Shown: positions 53,269 through 64,000 of the stretch, piece by piece | Layout of the letters: each line of letters begins with the position of its first letter | Numbering within the stretch: position 1 is the stretch's first letter | Origin: Citrus sinensis | Taxonomy: Eukaryota > Streptophyta > Magnoliopsida > Sapindales > Rutaceae | DNA length: 64,000 nucleotides | Assembly (NCBI RefSeq): GCF_022201045.2 | Contig: NC_068561.1 | Span: forward strand, 25,984,501-26,048,500 | Direction of reading: 5' to 3' | The notes under the pieces: generated by a model | What the model was told of the DNA's origin: nothing | Databases searched by the model: none | The model's input: the letters and a program-made list of their open reading frames with translations, nothing else | Made by a program: the position numbers and the translations under genes

Positions 53269-53312
53269 ACACACACACACACACACACACACACATATGT
53301 GTGTGTGTGTAT
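53269..53312. repeat. (AC)n followed by (GT)n, self-complementary
   Basis: About 13 AC units, then ATAT, then about seven GT units. The two halves can pair, so the tract can form a hairpin as well as Z-DNA. Confidence 0.85.
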
Positions 53313-53931
53313 TAATAAATTTTCAATAAATAATCCCTTATTTTATGGACAAACTAATTATATATAGATATTTCATAAAAAGGATATCTAAGTAAGAGAT
53401 AATCCCCCCCCCCCCCCTCCAAAAAAAACCCTAATACCATATATTTTATTTTACAATATATTAAAATTTACATTTTTTTCCTTTCTAACTTATCCTTAAT
53501 TGTAAAAGATAATTGTTCATAATTCGCGACAAAGTCAAATAAAGACACTGTTTTGCTTGTAATTGAAAGAAGAATGGGTCCTTAACTAAATTGCTTTGGA
53601 AATATATGCGCATCTTCTCGATCTATGGATTACTCGCGTCATTCAAAGCCATGTGTTATTTCGTTAGTTAAGCGGTGTGGTGGCTAATGAAGGGAAAAAA
53701 AATTGAATTTTTGAATTAAACAAAGTAAGTATATTATCCAATAAATTAGATACTATTAAATATTTTAATTTTTTTCATAAAAAATATTTTAAATTGTTAA
53801 GACCACACTATGATGATGTATATGATCGTATCCGTTAAAATGTGGCCACTAGTACCAACTAACCTCATTACAACTAGATACTGCCACGTCAAGCATGGAC
53901 CCACAACTTGGGTAATCATCGAGCTTATTTG

Positions 53932-53933
<2 letters not shown>

Positions 53934-53967
<34 letters not shown>

Positions 53968-53983
53968 TGTGTGTGTGTGTGTG
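53934..53983. repeat. (TA)n-(GT)n microsatellite
   Basis: About 15 TA units, a C, then about nine GT units, ending roughly 190 bp before the start codon of the small gene at 54174. Confidence 0.9.
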
Positions 53984-54173
53984 AAATTTTGAACTCCCAA
54001 CGGGCAGCAAGTGAAAAAATTCGACCGTTGCTAGTCCAAAGTCCTGAAATAAAACAAGTGTCTTGAAAATTAAATGTACAACCGCTGCTAGCCTGCTAGT
54101 GCTCTCTCTGTGTATCTGCTTCTTCTTCCTTCCAATATTTCTCTTTAATTAAACATAAACAAGGGAATTAACA

Positions 54174-54530
54174 ATGGAGAACGCGATTGAAACGCTTGCA
54201 TTGAAGAAGAGCTGTCCCGCGCCTGAACCTGAATCATCACGCAGCAGCTGCCAGCTTATTATGGCAACGGAGGAGTACAAAACGAAAACGCATCCTCAGC
54301 CTCAAGAATCGAGAAAAACTAACACCCCAGATCGGCTTAAAGTGCCTAAAGCATTCAAGTACCCTGAAAGTGAAAGGTACAGGAGCCCAACTGATTCAAT
54401 GATGTCACCTGTTACTAAAGGATTGCTTGCTAGACACAGAAAGGGACCTGCCCTTCTCCTCCCACCTACCATCAACCACCAGCAGATTCAAGAATTGCTT
54501 GTTCAGAATGTGGGCTTGCTTCACAACTGA
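54174..54530 (+). CDS. Small plant protein with SPTDSMMSPVTKGLL motif
   Basis: An intronless 118-residue frame starting MENAIETLALKK, with the start ATG in the context AACAATGGAG, good for plants. The protein is hydrophilic, Pro- and Ser-rich at first, then carries the striking stretch KVPKAFKYPESERYR followed by SPTDSMMSPVTKGLLAR and KGPALLLPP. This motif is, from memory, shared by a family of short plant proteins of unknown function; the position next to SCPL25- and RPK2-like genes suggests the orthologue of At3g02120 (annotated as a hydroxyproline-rich glycoprotein family protein). There is no signal peptide or membrane segment, so a secreted glycoprotein seems unlikely. The SP pairs could be kinase sites. 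A poly-adenylation signal AATAAA lies at 54715-54720. Function is unknown. Confidence 0.8.
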   Translation: MENAIETLALKKSCPAPEPESSRSSCQLIMATEEYKTKTHPQPQESRKTNTPDRLKVPKAFKYPESERYRSPTDSMMSPVTKGLLARHRKGPALLLPPTINHQQIQELLVQNVGLLHN

Positions 54531-54852
54531 TCAACCTCTGTGGTGTTATTGTTTCCTTGATGCTGATGGACGATCGGATTCTTGAACCTGATGATGAGAT
54601 GAATTTGTCTGCCAGCTCTTTTTGTGTGCGTGTGTGTGTGCGTGTGTGAAATTAATAATTTGCTCTCCCTCTCCAGGTTACTTGCTGCATAATTCATCAT
54701 CATCAGTTGTTCTGTAATAAAATTACTAATTATTGTGATTGTTGTTCATCAATCTATTCATGCGCTAGCTTGTGCTAATAAGTTACCAATGCGTGGGTTG
54801 AACTTGAATCTCTATTAATACAATACTGATGATGCTGATGATCAGTAGTACA

Positions 54853-55449
54853 TCACTCCAAGCGAACTTCATACCACTGGATTGAACCCACATCGCCCTG
54901 GAGTTCAAGTTCGCAGACGTTAGTTATTAGGAAAGCAACAGCTTCATCAATGGTTGCAAATTTTGCAAGGTCAGGAGGCAAACCACCCTTCCCAACTTGG
55001 CCTGCCCAATTTTCAAGCCAATATTTCAACCTGGCTTTTAGCTCTTCTTCTGTAACAAATTTCTCCTCTACTCCTGGTTCTAATAGCACATACGTTTCCG
55101 TCCTCGAATACGCCATTCTCCTCCTCCTTGTTGCACAAATCTGAACCAATTAATGAGAAACCAAAATCCATTTACCAAATTACTCAAATATTTCGAAATT
55201 CCAAGTATATAACCTGTGTAACAGCTAACAAGCAGATGGATGGTGTGAGTATATCAAAATATTTTTACTTCAACAAAAAAAAAAAAAAAAAACCTTAGCT
55301 GCTGCATCTTTTCTCCGGCTTGTCAACTTAGGCAATTGGGAGTTTAAAGAAAAGCTGCAAGTCTCAGCAAGTGAACATACTTGAACTCGAGTATTATGCC
55401 TCGGAGTTGGAGCATTTTTACCTGCAAATCGATGAAGTGATTGCAGCAT
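54853..55449 (-). CDS. CRR7: CRR7, chloroplast NDH complex assembly factor
   Basis: CHLORORESPIRATORY REDUCTION 7 is a small stromal protein needed to build the chloroplast NADH dehydrogenase-like complex used in cyclic electron flow. Two exons, 55449-55294 and 55140-54853, join AAG|GTTTTT to TTCAG|ATTTG in frame, giving 147 residues. The first exon ([14 protein letters not shown] onward, rich in Ser, Arg and Thr and poor in acidic residues) reads as a transit peptide. The mature part begins near ATRRRRMAY and keeps the family signature: [48 protein letters not shown] and the C-terminal [14 protein letters not shown]. The donor is weak in consensus because it runs into a long T tract. The gene converges on the 118-aa gene, with 322 bp between the stops. 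Confidence 0.9.
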
Positions 55450-56762
55450 TCATACTTATCAAAATCTTGACAATGGTCTAAATGGGATTCTTGGATTATA
55501 AATATTGTTTAAACAAATCCAATGAATTAAAATATAATTTATTTATGTTCTTCAAGAGAATTAAGCTAGGTTATGCATTACGTTTCAATTTTCATAGCTG
55601 AAGATATCTTTACAATTATAATTAAACTGATTCAGTAGTCCTGTAAAATGGTTTCTCAAGTGGCTAATAATTAATGGATACAAAGGGCTTCATTGTGTAC
55701 GTCAATAACCATTAATTGTACAAAATTCTAACATTAATATTACTCGATTCAGCATTCATTAATGCAATTATTCTCAATCATGTCATTTATCCGACGCTAT
55801 ATACTAACCAGAAAACTCAAAAATTATGCAGCAAATATCTAATCTCAACTTGATTACTATCATTTCATGGAAAACAAAATAATGAACCTTTAGCTCAATC
55901 TCAAGTTCTTCATCAGTTTATAATATATGCCAAAAAAAAAAATGAAGAAAAGAAAAGGCACCAATGGAATGGCAACAAAGAGAAAAGGGTATTAATAGAG
56001 TGTGCTTACAGTCAAAACTCTCAACTCTATTGCCGAGTAGCTGGTCATTTAAGATTAAAACTCCCTCCATTGAAGCAGTTTTGCAGCCTGAAACCCTCAG
56101 ATAGCATTTAATTTTTTATGGACCAACTGATACAACAGAGTTTAGCGATAACATGATAAACTTAGCCTCTGTTTTCTTCTAGGATTAATTTCACCTTCGA
56201 GTTTCAATATATTCACATTAATGCCATCGTAATTTCGGATGGGCAAATTAAGCCCTGCACGCCGAACATAATTACGGTTATACCGGTGAATGTAGTTAGT
56301 GTTTGGCTTTGGTTACTTGTCCAATAAACCTAGATGGCTATTCTAGGACAACTACAAGAGACACAATGGAGCAACGAAGGGTAACTGAACTAATATAACT
56401 AACGTTTTACAATTAGTTAGCAATGTACAGTACTAGAAGATTCTGTTATTTAATTTGTTACACAAAGTCATAAATATAAACGCCAATTTGAAAAAAAGAA
56501 AAAGAAAAAATAAATGTTATTTACTTTAATTACCTACCGGTAGTTATAACTTCCCGGCTGTCTTTAATTTGCATCTTCTTGTTATTAAATGTACAAGCAC
56601 TAGCAAGACTTTTTCAATTAATTTTGAGGGAAGCGAAGAAGATGGATAGAGAGATTATATTAATATGCATGGATTTGGAAAATTTGGAAGCATATTGATT
56701 CTAGCACTAGCAGTAAAGTAATCGAGGGAGATACCCGTCCGCTTGTTCTTTGTGTAATTGAC
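55450..56762. other. Spacer between CRR7 and the 291-aa protein gene
   Basis: Divergent upstream regions of two genes. AT-rich, without a supported gene or clear TATA box. Confidence 0.45.
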
Positions 56763-57953
56763 ATGGATAAGCTCAGTCGTCAAACTCACAAATCTAAAGG
56801 ACATGGAGACGGAGGTGCAGAGCCGGAAGTATCTATTTCTATTTCTAACTCTAACTCATCACCAGATGATCACATCGAGAATACGCATAGCGGATCATCA
56901 TCATCAGCCGCGTACTCGAATTCTGATTCACAACCAGAAGGGTACGACCCTAACAGGATTCCAGCATCAATTTTTGGTAATAGGCCTGCAAATCCAGGGG
57001 AATGGAGTGTGGCCTCCAATGAGTCATTATTCAGTCTTCACATAGCGAATGGCAGCTTGTCGAGAGAGAATTTTCTTATGTTGTATAAATCTGGAGAACT
57101 AGGCAGGCTAGATGAGCCTGCAGTAGTTATTAAACCGGGGAATTTTCTTAAGCCTCCTCACGAGCCTGAGCCTGAGCCAGAGCCCGAGGCTAATAAACTT
57201 CCCAGGAGTACCGCCCAAGACCAAGCCCAAGAGAACTCTAGGACTAGTAGTCATTTTCACCCATGCTTGCCCCCTGTCGCTGAAGCAGATCACATCATGG
57301 ACAAAATATCTGAACAAACGGAAAAGCACTTAAATCTCATTGATCATGCGGCAAATCCCCAGGCCACTAGCCCTTCTGCTGACAGTGTTAACAGCAACAA
57401 ATCTTTTGCATTCCCAGTGTAAGTGTGTATATATATATATATCTGTACATATATATACATATAATTTTTCAATTCAATCTGGAATCCTAACTTTAATAAA
57501 ATCATTAAAGTCAAGGATAAATTAAAAAATAAAATAAATACATTCTCTAATGCATTGTATTTTGTCTTATAATATATTAAAATTTAATTTTTTTTTATCT
57601 TTTTTCTAATCCTGATTAAACAACCACTCTACATACATATATGTATATGTTACACGAATTCTCAATACACACCCGCATGCTTGCATGAATTATACACACA
57701 CACACCAATTACTAATGCAGCTTTTCACTTCAGATTTGAACGGGATGAGGTTACAAACAGATCTATAAACATGAAAATAGCAACGGCAGAATCAGAGAAG
57801 CAGCAGCAGGCTACTAGTGAGCCACAGGTACAAGAGCCTCAAAGTGAAAAAAAGCTGCAGCCAGAAAAACCCAAAACAAATCCAAAGCCTGGTGGTGGCA
57901 GCAGCAGCTGGTTTTCTTGTTTCCCGTGTTTCTCACAACGTCATGGGAAATAA
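56763..57953 (+). CDS. Plant-specific protein with WSVASNESLFSLH motif and Cys-rich tail
   Basis: Two exons, 56763-57418 and 57734-57953. The donor CCCAGT|GTAAGTG is near ideal, the acceptor is CTTCAG|ATTTG, and the frame holds (GT|A), giving 291 residues. The N-terminal third is Ser-rich. A central conserved-looking block reads GYDPNRIPASIFGNRPANPG, EWSVASNESLFSLHIANGSL and SRENFLMLYKSGEL. An acidic Pro-Glu repeat (PEPEPEPE) and a Gln/Lys-rich stretch follow, and the C-terminus is GGGSSSWFSCFPCFSQRHGK. The two cysteines in the Ser/Gly/aromatic tail suggest lipid attachment such as S-acylation, but this is inference. From memory, similar unnamed proteins occur across eudicots. Function is unknown. 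A (TA)n patch opens the intron. Confidence 0.82.
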
Positions 57954-60031
57954 TTAAAATGAAGCTCAAATTATAAGAGTCTTTCAACATTTTAGCAGCT
58001 AATTTTGTATAAGAATGCTTCCATTTCTGACCGACTTCGTTCACAACCCCAGTGTTGAAACATGAAACATTAGCTACAAAAGTATCATTCATAATTTCAT
58101 ATATAGGATATCGTTCTCATCACGGGATTGTTTTTTCTGTGAAATTATTTGTGGAGCCGTGCTCTAGCGAACCAGACGTCACCACCACGGTAATGGTTTC
58201 AGAACTTATTGCCTGTGTGGTAGATGGAAACACGTGTTTTGAACTTACAATAATAAGGCCGGTAATAATAATAATAATCATACAAGAAGGGGGGGATTCA
58301 AGCAGATTTTCTTTTTATTCATTAAAAGAAAAGAAAAGAAAAAATACCACCCTTATCCAGTGTAAATGCAGTTGAAAGAGATTGGTCCTTAAACACACAT
58401 CACAAATCGGTCTCTGTTGTTGTAAAATGAGGCAGAAAAATCAACTGAATAAGCAGTCCAACTTGATTTCCTGTCTGAATTATATTGAAAAGCCATTTTT
58501 GGCAGAATTAATTACACAGGAATCGCATCACATCATCTTGTGGAAAAATTAATTAATCTAATATAATAATGAATAGTGGTTCGGCTGTTGTCAAAATCGA
58601 CTGACTGGCGGTCAAGAACACAATTGTTGAATCACAAAATTGGGGAAACTGCCAAGAAATCTCAGAAACAACTTGTGGGACGGACAGTCTTAAGTCTACG
58701 TTACATTTCATCAAGTTTTGCATTACACGTCACAAATATATATATATATATATATTTCTACTTTTTTTTTTTAAATGAAGGGAACAATACATGAGAGATA
58801 ACTCGGCAAGTAATGTATGACAAAATATTTGAAAGATATATATACTTTGTTGCACTGTAGCGTAACGCTGTAGACATGTCCCAAGAAAAATAAAAATCAA
58901 AATATGCGGCATCTTTGGATCAATTTTGATTCTGTCTAAATGACGTCGTGCTTCTGTCACTTAGACGTCAGCTTCTTTAATCTACTGGATTTTATAATTT
59001 TACATCAAGATAATTCAGCAGCAGACAAGTTGTTCGTCTTTTTTTGCCAAGAAGTGGACCCTTTTTTTTTTTTCTTTTTTTCTTTTTTTGCCCTTTCTTG
59101 TGAGTCTTGGAGATATGACGACTGAGTAAAAATTGTTGGTATTTAATATTTTAATCTTACTTATAAACTTACGTCTTATGTTTCACCACAAGGTTTGATG
59201 TTTCTTAAACTTGATAGAAATAATTAATGAAAATCAAAAGTAATTAGCCCCGCTGGCAGGCAGCACGCTCAAGCCTCTCACTTAAGCGCTCTCTAATCTC
59301 ATCTCACTCAATTATTGATTAGACTGACATAAATGAAAAAGGGCAAAGAAAGGGTCGGCCAGGTAACCTTCTGGAAGGGCAGCCCCACAAGTGGACTCCT
59401 TTATCCACATCCACGTGTTTAAGTCTTTAAGCAATCTTTATTATTATTATTATTATTATTTTATTTTTTTTGGGGTTAAACCCCCCATCTCGTATATAAA
59501 GGCTAACGACCATCAACTCTTAAATTCACGGCCTTGGTGTATTTATTGACCTGCCATGGACCCCACACTCTCTGCTACTGAGTATGTTCACCGGGCCCCA
59601 TTCCTTTTCTAAAACGACAACACTCATAATTAAAAAAAAAAAAAAACTATATTGTCCACAAAAGGGTATCATTTTTTGATTAATAATTAACAAAATTAAA
59701 ATAACATAAGAAGATGGAGAAGAAAGAAAATGAAGAAAAGAGGGGAAAAAAAAAAAAGAGGAAAAAGAAAAAAAAGGAAGAGACAGTAAAAAGAAAACGC
59801 GTTTTTCTCCAAAGAAGCCACTGTTGAACCTGTTGAAGAAATCTCCTCTCTCTCTCTCTCTCTCTCTTCCCCCCCCCCCCCCAATTTCTTTGTTTTCGTC
59901 TAACCAGAACCAAAAATTAGGGTTAGGGTTTGAGTTTTCAAGGAAATAAAAACCCTCTCTCTTTTATCTTCTCCTACAAAGAGAAAGGGGGTTTAGGGTT
60001 TGTAAAGAACCCTCAAGAGGGTAATCAAAAA
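57954..60031. other. Intergenic DNA and RPK2 promoter/leader
   Basis: Spacer with poly-T runs near 58760 and 59060 and a (TTA)n tract at 59440-59460. The RPK2 5' leader at 59840-60031 contains a (TC)n run (59848-59868) and a poly-C run (59870-59882), a pyrimidine-rich pattern common in plant leaders. No separate gene is supported. Confidence 0.5.
59848..59882. repeat. (TC)n and poly-C tract in the RPK2 leader
   Basis: About ten TC units followed by about 13 C bases, 150-180 bp before the start codon, probably within the transcript leader or core promoter. Confidence 0.85.
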
Positions 60032-63000
60032 ATGGTTGCTTTTCACTCTTCCGTGATCAAATGGTACTTTTTGCACAAACCCATCTCCTCAGTTTCACTG
60101 TTTCTGCTTTTAGTGGTCAGCTTTAGTTTAAACGGCATCGTTCATGCCGGCTCGGATGATAAATCTGTGCTGATACAGTTCAAGAACTCGGTTTCAGACC
60201 CGTCTGGCTTGCTTTCGAGCTGGAATCTGAAAGATAGCTCCGATCACTGCACTTGGCCTGGTGTGTCTTGCGACTCTAATTCGCGTGTGGTTTCACTTAA
60301 CATTTCTGGCAGTGGCAAAGAAGGTAAATTTACTGAAACTGGAAATCGGTTTCAATTTTCTTGTTCTGATTATGATCAGTTTCCAATTTATGGATTTGGT
60401 ATTCGAAGGAATTGTAAGGGTGTTAATGGAAAGCTGAGTGGTGAACTGTTGCCCGTGATTGCTAATCTTACCGAACTTAGAATTTTATCTCTTCCATTTA
60501 ATGGGTTTCATGGTGAGATTCCTAATGAAATCTGGAGTATGGGAAACTTGGAGGTTCTTGATTTAGAGGGAAATCTGTTGAATGGGATCTTGCCTGATTC
60601 TGGTTTCCACTTAAAAAGTCTTCGGGTTCTTAATTTAGGGTTTAATAGGATTACCGGTGAGATACCGGCCTCCTTCTCAGATTTTGTGAATTTAGAAGAG
60701 TTAAATTTGGCTGGTAATCTGGTGAATGGAACAGTGCCCACATTTATTGGGAGATTAAAAAGGGTGTATTTGTCGTTCAATAGGCTAGTTGGTTCTGTCC
60801 CAAGTAAGATTGGAGAGAAATGTACAAATCTTGAGCATTTGGATCTGTCAGGGAATTACTTGGTTGGTGGGATTCCGCGGAGCTTGGGTAATTGTTTTCA
60901 GGTGCGATCATTGTTGCTGTTTTCGAATATGTTGGAGGAGACTATTCCAGCTGAATTGGGAACGCTTCAGAATCTTGAGGTACTGGATGTGTCGAGGAAT
61001 AGTCTTAGTGGTTCGATACCAGTAGATCTCGGGAATTGTTCCAAATTGGCTATTCTTGTGCTTTCAAATCTCTTTGATACATATGAAGATGTTCGTTATT
61101 CAAGAGGGCAATCTCTGGTGGATCAACCGAGTTTTATGAATGATGATTTTAACTTTTTTGAAGGTGGGATTCCTGAGGCAGTTTCATCCCTTCCGAACTT
61201 GAGGATATTGTGGGCACCGAGGGCAACGCTTGAAGGAAACTTCCCTAGCAACTGGGGGGCCTGTGACAACTTGGAAATGCTGAATTTGGGTCACAATTTT
61301 TTCTCTGGAAAGAATCTTGGTGTGCTTGGTCCCTGCAAGAACCTGCTATTTCTTGACTTAAGCTCAAATCAGCTCACCGGAGAGCTTGCTCGTGAACTGC
61401 CAGTGCCTTGTATGACCATGTTTGATGTCAGCGGAAACGCGTTGTCTGGTTCAATACCTACATTCAGTAACATGGTATGCCCTCCTGTGCCTTACTTGAG
61501 CAGGAATCTCTTTGAAAGCTACAACCCGTCGACAGCTTATTTATCACTTTTTGCAAAGAAATCCCAGGCTGGGACTCCTTTGCCACTACGTGGAAGAGAT
61601 GGTTTTCTTGCAATTTTCCACAATTTTGGAGGCAATAACTTTAGTGGCAGTCTCCCTTCCATGCCAGTTGCTCCTGAAAGATTAGGGAAACAAACTGTGT
61701 ACGCAATCGTTGCTGGAGATAACAAGCTCAGTGGGTCTTTTCCAGGGAACATGTTTGGGATATGTAATAGATTGGATTCATTAATGGTTAATGTTAGCAA
61801 CAACAGAATAGCTGGTCAGCTTCCAGCTGAAATTGGTAGAATGTGCAAATCTCTTAAATTTCTGGATGCATCCGGGAATCAGATTGTTGGGCCTATTCCT
61901 CGTGGTGTTGGGGAATTAGTGTCTCTTGTTGCCCTTAATTTGAGTTGGAACCTTATGCACGATCAGATTCCGACCACTCTTGGGCAGATGAAGGGTCTAA
62001 AGTATCTTTCTTTGGCTGGTAATAATCTCACTGGCTCTATTCCTTCCAGTCTGGGTCAGCTGCAGTTATTGGAAGTGCTGGACCTTTCTTCAAATTCTCT
62101 ATCGGGTTTGATTCCTGACGACCTTGAGAACTTGAGAAACCTGACTGTTCTTCTTCTCAACAACAATAAACTCTCTGGGAAGATTCCCTCTGGTTTGGCA
62201 AATGTCTCTACGCTCTCAGCATTTAATGTGTCCTTCAATAACCTATCTGGACCGTTGCCCTCAAGTAAAAATTTGATGAAATGTAGCAGTGTTCTTGGAA
62301 ACCCTTACCTACGTCCTTGCCGGGCATTTACTCTAACAGAACCATCTCAAGATCTGCATGGGGTTGGGGTTGGAGATCCAAGTAACTATTCGACAGCACC
62401 ATCTGAAAGCCCACCAAGTAATGGGAACCGAGGTTTCAATTCAATTGAGATTGCATCCATAGCATCTGCATCAGCCATTGTTTCAGTTCTTTTGGCTCTC
62501 ATTGTGTTGTTCGTCTATACGAGAAAATGGAATCCACAGTCCAAAGTAATGGGTTCTACTAGAAAGGAAGTAACAATTTTCACAGAGATTGGAGTCCCAT
62601 TGTCATTTGAGAGTGTTGTTCAGGCCACAGGTAATTTCAATGCCAGCAACTGCATTGGAAATGGAGGTTTTGGGGCCACTTACAAGGCAGAGATATCGCC
62701 TGGAGTCTTGGTGGCAATAAAACGGCTTGCTGTTGGACGGTTTCAAGGGGTCCAACAATTTCATGCTGAGATCAAAACTCTTGGAAGGCTCCGCCATCCA
62801 AATCTGGTAACTCTAATTGGTTATCATGCCAGTGAAACAGAGATGTTCCTTATATACAATTACTTGCCTGGGGGTAATTTGGAGAACTTCATCCAGCAAA
62901 GATCCACAAGGGCTGTGGATTGGAGGGTACTCCACAAGATTGCTCTGGATATAGCTCGTGCCCTTGCTTACCTCCATGATCAGTGTGTACCACGCGTTCT

Positions 63001-63478
63001 CCATCGTGATGTGAAGCCTAGCAATATCCTGTTGGATGATGATTTCAATGCATATCTATCTGACTTCGGCTTGGCCCGGCTTCTGGGTCCTTCAGAAACC
63101 CATGCCACTACGGGAGTGGCTGGGACATTTGGTTATGTTGCTCCAGAATATGCAATGACTTGCCGCGTTTCTGACAAAGCAGATGTCTACAGTTATGGGG
63201 TTGTGCTTCTTGAGCTACTTTCAGATAAGAAAGCTCTGGATCCCTCATTTTCTTCATATGGGAATGGATTCAACATTGTTGCATGGGGATGTATGCTCCT
63301 TCGTCAAGGTCGGGCCAAGGAATTCTTCACGGCAGGGTTGTGGGATGCAGGCCCTCATGATGATTTAGTAGAAGTTTTGCACTTGGCAGTTGTGTGTACT
63401 GTTGATTCTCTTTCAACCAGGCCGACTATGAAGCAAGTTGTACGACGGCTTAAGCAACTGCAACCCGCTTCCTGCTAG
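60032..63478 (+). CDS. RPK2: LRR receptor-like kinase RPK2/TOAD2
   Basis: RPK2 (TOADSTOOL2) is a plasma-membrane LRR receptor kinase that acts in CLV3/CLE peptide signalling, anther development and embryo patterning. A single exon gives 1148 residues, matching the Arabidopsis length of about 1151. The ATG at 60032 is preferred over an in-frame ATG at 59930 because it is followed by a signal peptide ([20 protein letters not shown]). The ectodomain has an N-terminal LRR cap (CTWPGVSC), then more than 20 LRRs of the LxxLxLxxNxLxGxIP type with a non-LRR island near residues 345-370. The membrane helix is near residues 805-830 ([19 protein letters not shown]). The kinase has [12 protein letters not shown], the VAIKRL lysine, [12 protein letters not shown] with an RD-type loop, DFGLAR and [11 protein letters not shown], so it should be catalytically active. 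An AATAAA lies at 63755-63760. Confidence 0.96.
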   Translation: MVAFHSSVIKWYFLHKPISSVSLFLLLVVSFSLNGIVHAGSDDKSVLIQFKNSVSDPSGLLSSWNLKDSSDHCTWPGVSCDSNSRVVSLNISGSGKEGKFTETGNRFQFSCSDYDQFPIYGFGIRRNCKGVNGKLSGELLPVIANLTELRILSLPFNGFHGEIPNEIWSMGNLEVLDLEGNLLNGILPDSGFHLKSLRVLNLGFNRITGEIPASFSDFVNLEELNLAGNLVNGTVPTFIGRLKRVYLSFNRLVGSVPSKIGEKCTNLEHLDLSGNYLVGGIPRSLGNCFQVRSLLLFSNMLEETIPAELGTLQNLEVLDVSRNSLSGSIPVDLGNCSKLAILVLSNLFDTYEDVRYSRGQSLVDQPSFMNDDFNFFEGGIPEAVSSLPNLRILWAPRATLEGNFPSNWGACDNLEMLNLGHNFFSGKNLGVLGPCKNLLFLDLSSNQLTGELARELPVPCMTMFDVSGNALSGSIPTFSNMVCPPVPYLSRNLFESYNPSTAYLSLFAKKSQAGTPLPLRGRDGFLAIFHNFGGNNFSGSLPSMPVAPERLGKQTVYAIVAGDNKLSGSFPGNMFGICNRLDSLMVNVSNNRIAGQLPAEIGRMCKSLKFLDASGNQIVGPIPRGVGELVSLVALNLSWNLMHDQIPTTLGQMKGLKYLSLAGNNLTGSIPSSLGQLQLLEVLDLSSNSLSGLIPDDLENLRNLTVLLLNNNKLSGKIPSGLANVSTLSAFNVSFNNLSGPLPSSKNLMKCSSVLGNPYLRPCRAFTLTEPSQDLHGVGVGDPSNYSTAPSESPPSNGNRGFNSIEIASIASASAIVSVLLALIVLFVYTRKWNPQSKVMGSTRKEVTIFTEIGVPLSFESVVQATGNFNASNCIGNGGFGATYKAEISPGVLVAIKRLAVGRFQGVQQFHAEIKTLGRLRHPNLVTLIGYHASETEMFLIYNYLPGGNLENFIQQRSTRAVDWRVLHKIALDIARALAYLHDQCVPRVLHRDVKPSNILLDDDFNAYLSDFGLARLLGPSETHATTGVAGTFGYVAPEYAMTCRVSDKADVYSYGVVLLELLSDKKALDPSFSSYGNGFNIVAWGCMLLRQGRAKEFFTAGLWDAGPHDDLVEVLHLAVVCTVDSLSTRPTMKQVVRRLKQLQPASC

Positions 63479-64000
63479 TGTCCACCCTTATCGTACTTTT
63501 GTTAATTAACGTAGTTTATTTTGTAGAGGTGAGCCTTTTTTGCTGTAATTTATGTTTCAACAGTCGGCATCGTCTACGGGATGCATTAGGTAGAGTACTG
63601 AAGTGTAGTTAATTCCACGTGTAAATTGTACTATAGTTTAGCACCCCTTTTCAATGCCATTTTTCTGATTATAGGGGGCTTGCTGATGAATCTGCAGAAG
63701 AATGCAGATATTTGTTGTCAACATACTTGTATTTTGTAGCTTCGTTTGTTGTTAAATAAAAGGATAGAGATATTATCTGCAGAATCATGATTTTTCATAT
63801 TGATGGTACAAAAGATTTCGGCAATAACCGATGGCTATGGCAATGCTATCTTCCAAATCAGAACCCTTGCATAAGTATGGACGAGAAGCTGAAGAAATTA
63901 ATCTTCTTGGATGCGGAGAAAACTGCTTATGTAGATTTACCAATTTTGTGCACTGTAACAATTGTTATTTTTCCCAACAGGAGGCTTCATGTATTGAACG
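63479..64000. other. RPK2 3' UTR and flanking DNA
   Basis: The poly-adenylation signal AATAAA at 63755-63760 suggests a 3' UTR of about 300 bases. Nothing else is supported before the window ends. Confidence 0.5.

Larger units (their letters stand above)
46786..54173. other. Gene-poor, microsatellite-rich spacer
   Basis: No coding gene can be supported across 7.4 kb. The open frames are short and low in complexity. The stretch contains a MITE copy (48611-48744), a perfect 33-bp palindrome (51334-51366) and many simple repeats listed separately. The last several hundred bases before 54174 should hold the promoter of the small gene that follows. Confidence 0.55.

Noticed and set aside
59680-59913. 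Minus-strand frame rich in Phe and Arg-Glu repeats before RPK2
   Set aside because: It is a translation of (TC)n, poly-C and poly-A tracts in the leader region, without coding features.
59930-60031. Upstream in-frame ATG extending RPK2 by 34 residues
   Set aside because: The extension would bury the signal peptide behind a hydrophilic N-terminus, and the ATG at 60032 gives the expected family length.

Overview
The window is nuclear DNA of a flowering plant, almost certainly a eudicot. It is AT-rich, has many short introns with GT-AG borders, long intergenic spacers full of microsatellites and MITEs, and only plant-type gene families. The protein sequences would fit a Sapindales genome such as Citrus, but that is an impression from memory and not shown by the sequence.

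Ten protein genes can be supported, most with splice junctions that keep frame from start to stop. They are: a UDP-glycosyltransferase of the UGT83A type (+, 3980-5552); a very large low-complexity nuclear-type protein of the plant 'dentin sialophosphoprotein-related' family (-, 17660-11397); the WDR12 ribosome-biogenesis WD40 protein (-, 26368-22378); the KH-domain splicing protein RIK/KHDC4 (+, 27623-34322); an EXO70E exocyst subunit (-, 38922-36976); a serine carboxypeptidase-like protein of the SCPL24/25 type (-, 44156-40455); a 118-aa protein of unknown function (+, 54174-54530); the chloroplast NDH-assembly factor CRR7 (-, 55449-54853); a 291-aa plant-specific protein with a Cys-rich tail (+, 56763-57953); and a full-length RPK2/TOAD2 receptor-like kinase (+, 60032-63478).

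Between them lie gene remnants and repeats. The remnants are a decayed intronless TFIIB copy (-, 9805-8901), a one-exon starch synthase fragment (7498-7612) and a tRNA-Lys-like relic. The repeats include a Mutator-type element with a 9-bp target duplication (1925-2712), a second long-TIR element with a 10-bp flanking repeat (35044-35656), a Harbinger/Tourist-like MITE (45548-46168), a SINE with a 16-bp target duplication (46550-46769), a probable solo LTR (about 6060-6715), and two copies of a small MITE family. The stretch from 46.8 to 54.1 kb is gene-poor and dominated by simple repeats.

The genes do not form one pathway. The gene order is informative, though. From memory, UGT83A1, SCPL25, a small Pro-rich protein and RPK2 are At3g02100, At3g02110, At3g02120 and At3g02130 in Arabidopsis, and RIK and EXO70E1 are At3g29390 and At3g29400. 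The window therefore seems to join two ancestral blocks, with the RIK-EXO70E block inside the UGT83A1-to-RPK2 block. I found no convincing new multi-gene system. The best leads are an open frame that continues past the RIK stop codon, the two uncharacterised plant proteins near 54-58 kb, the TFIIB retrocopy, and a Z-DNA-prone (CG)n tract almost touching a splice donor of the carboxypeptidase gene.
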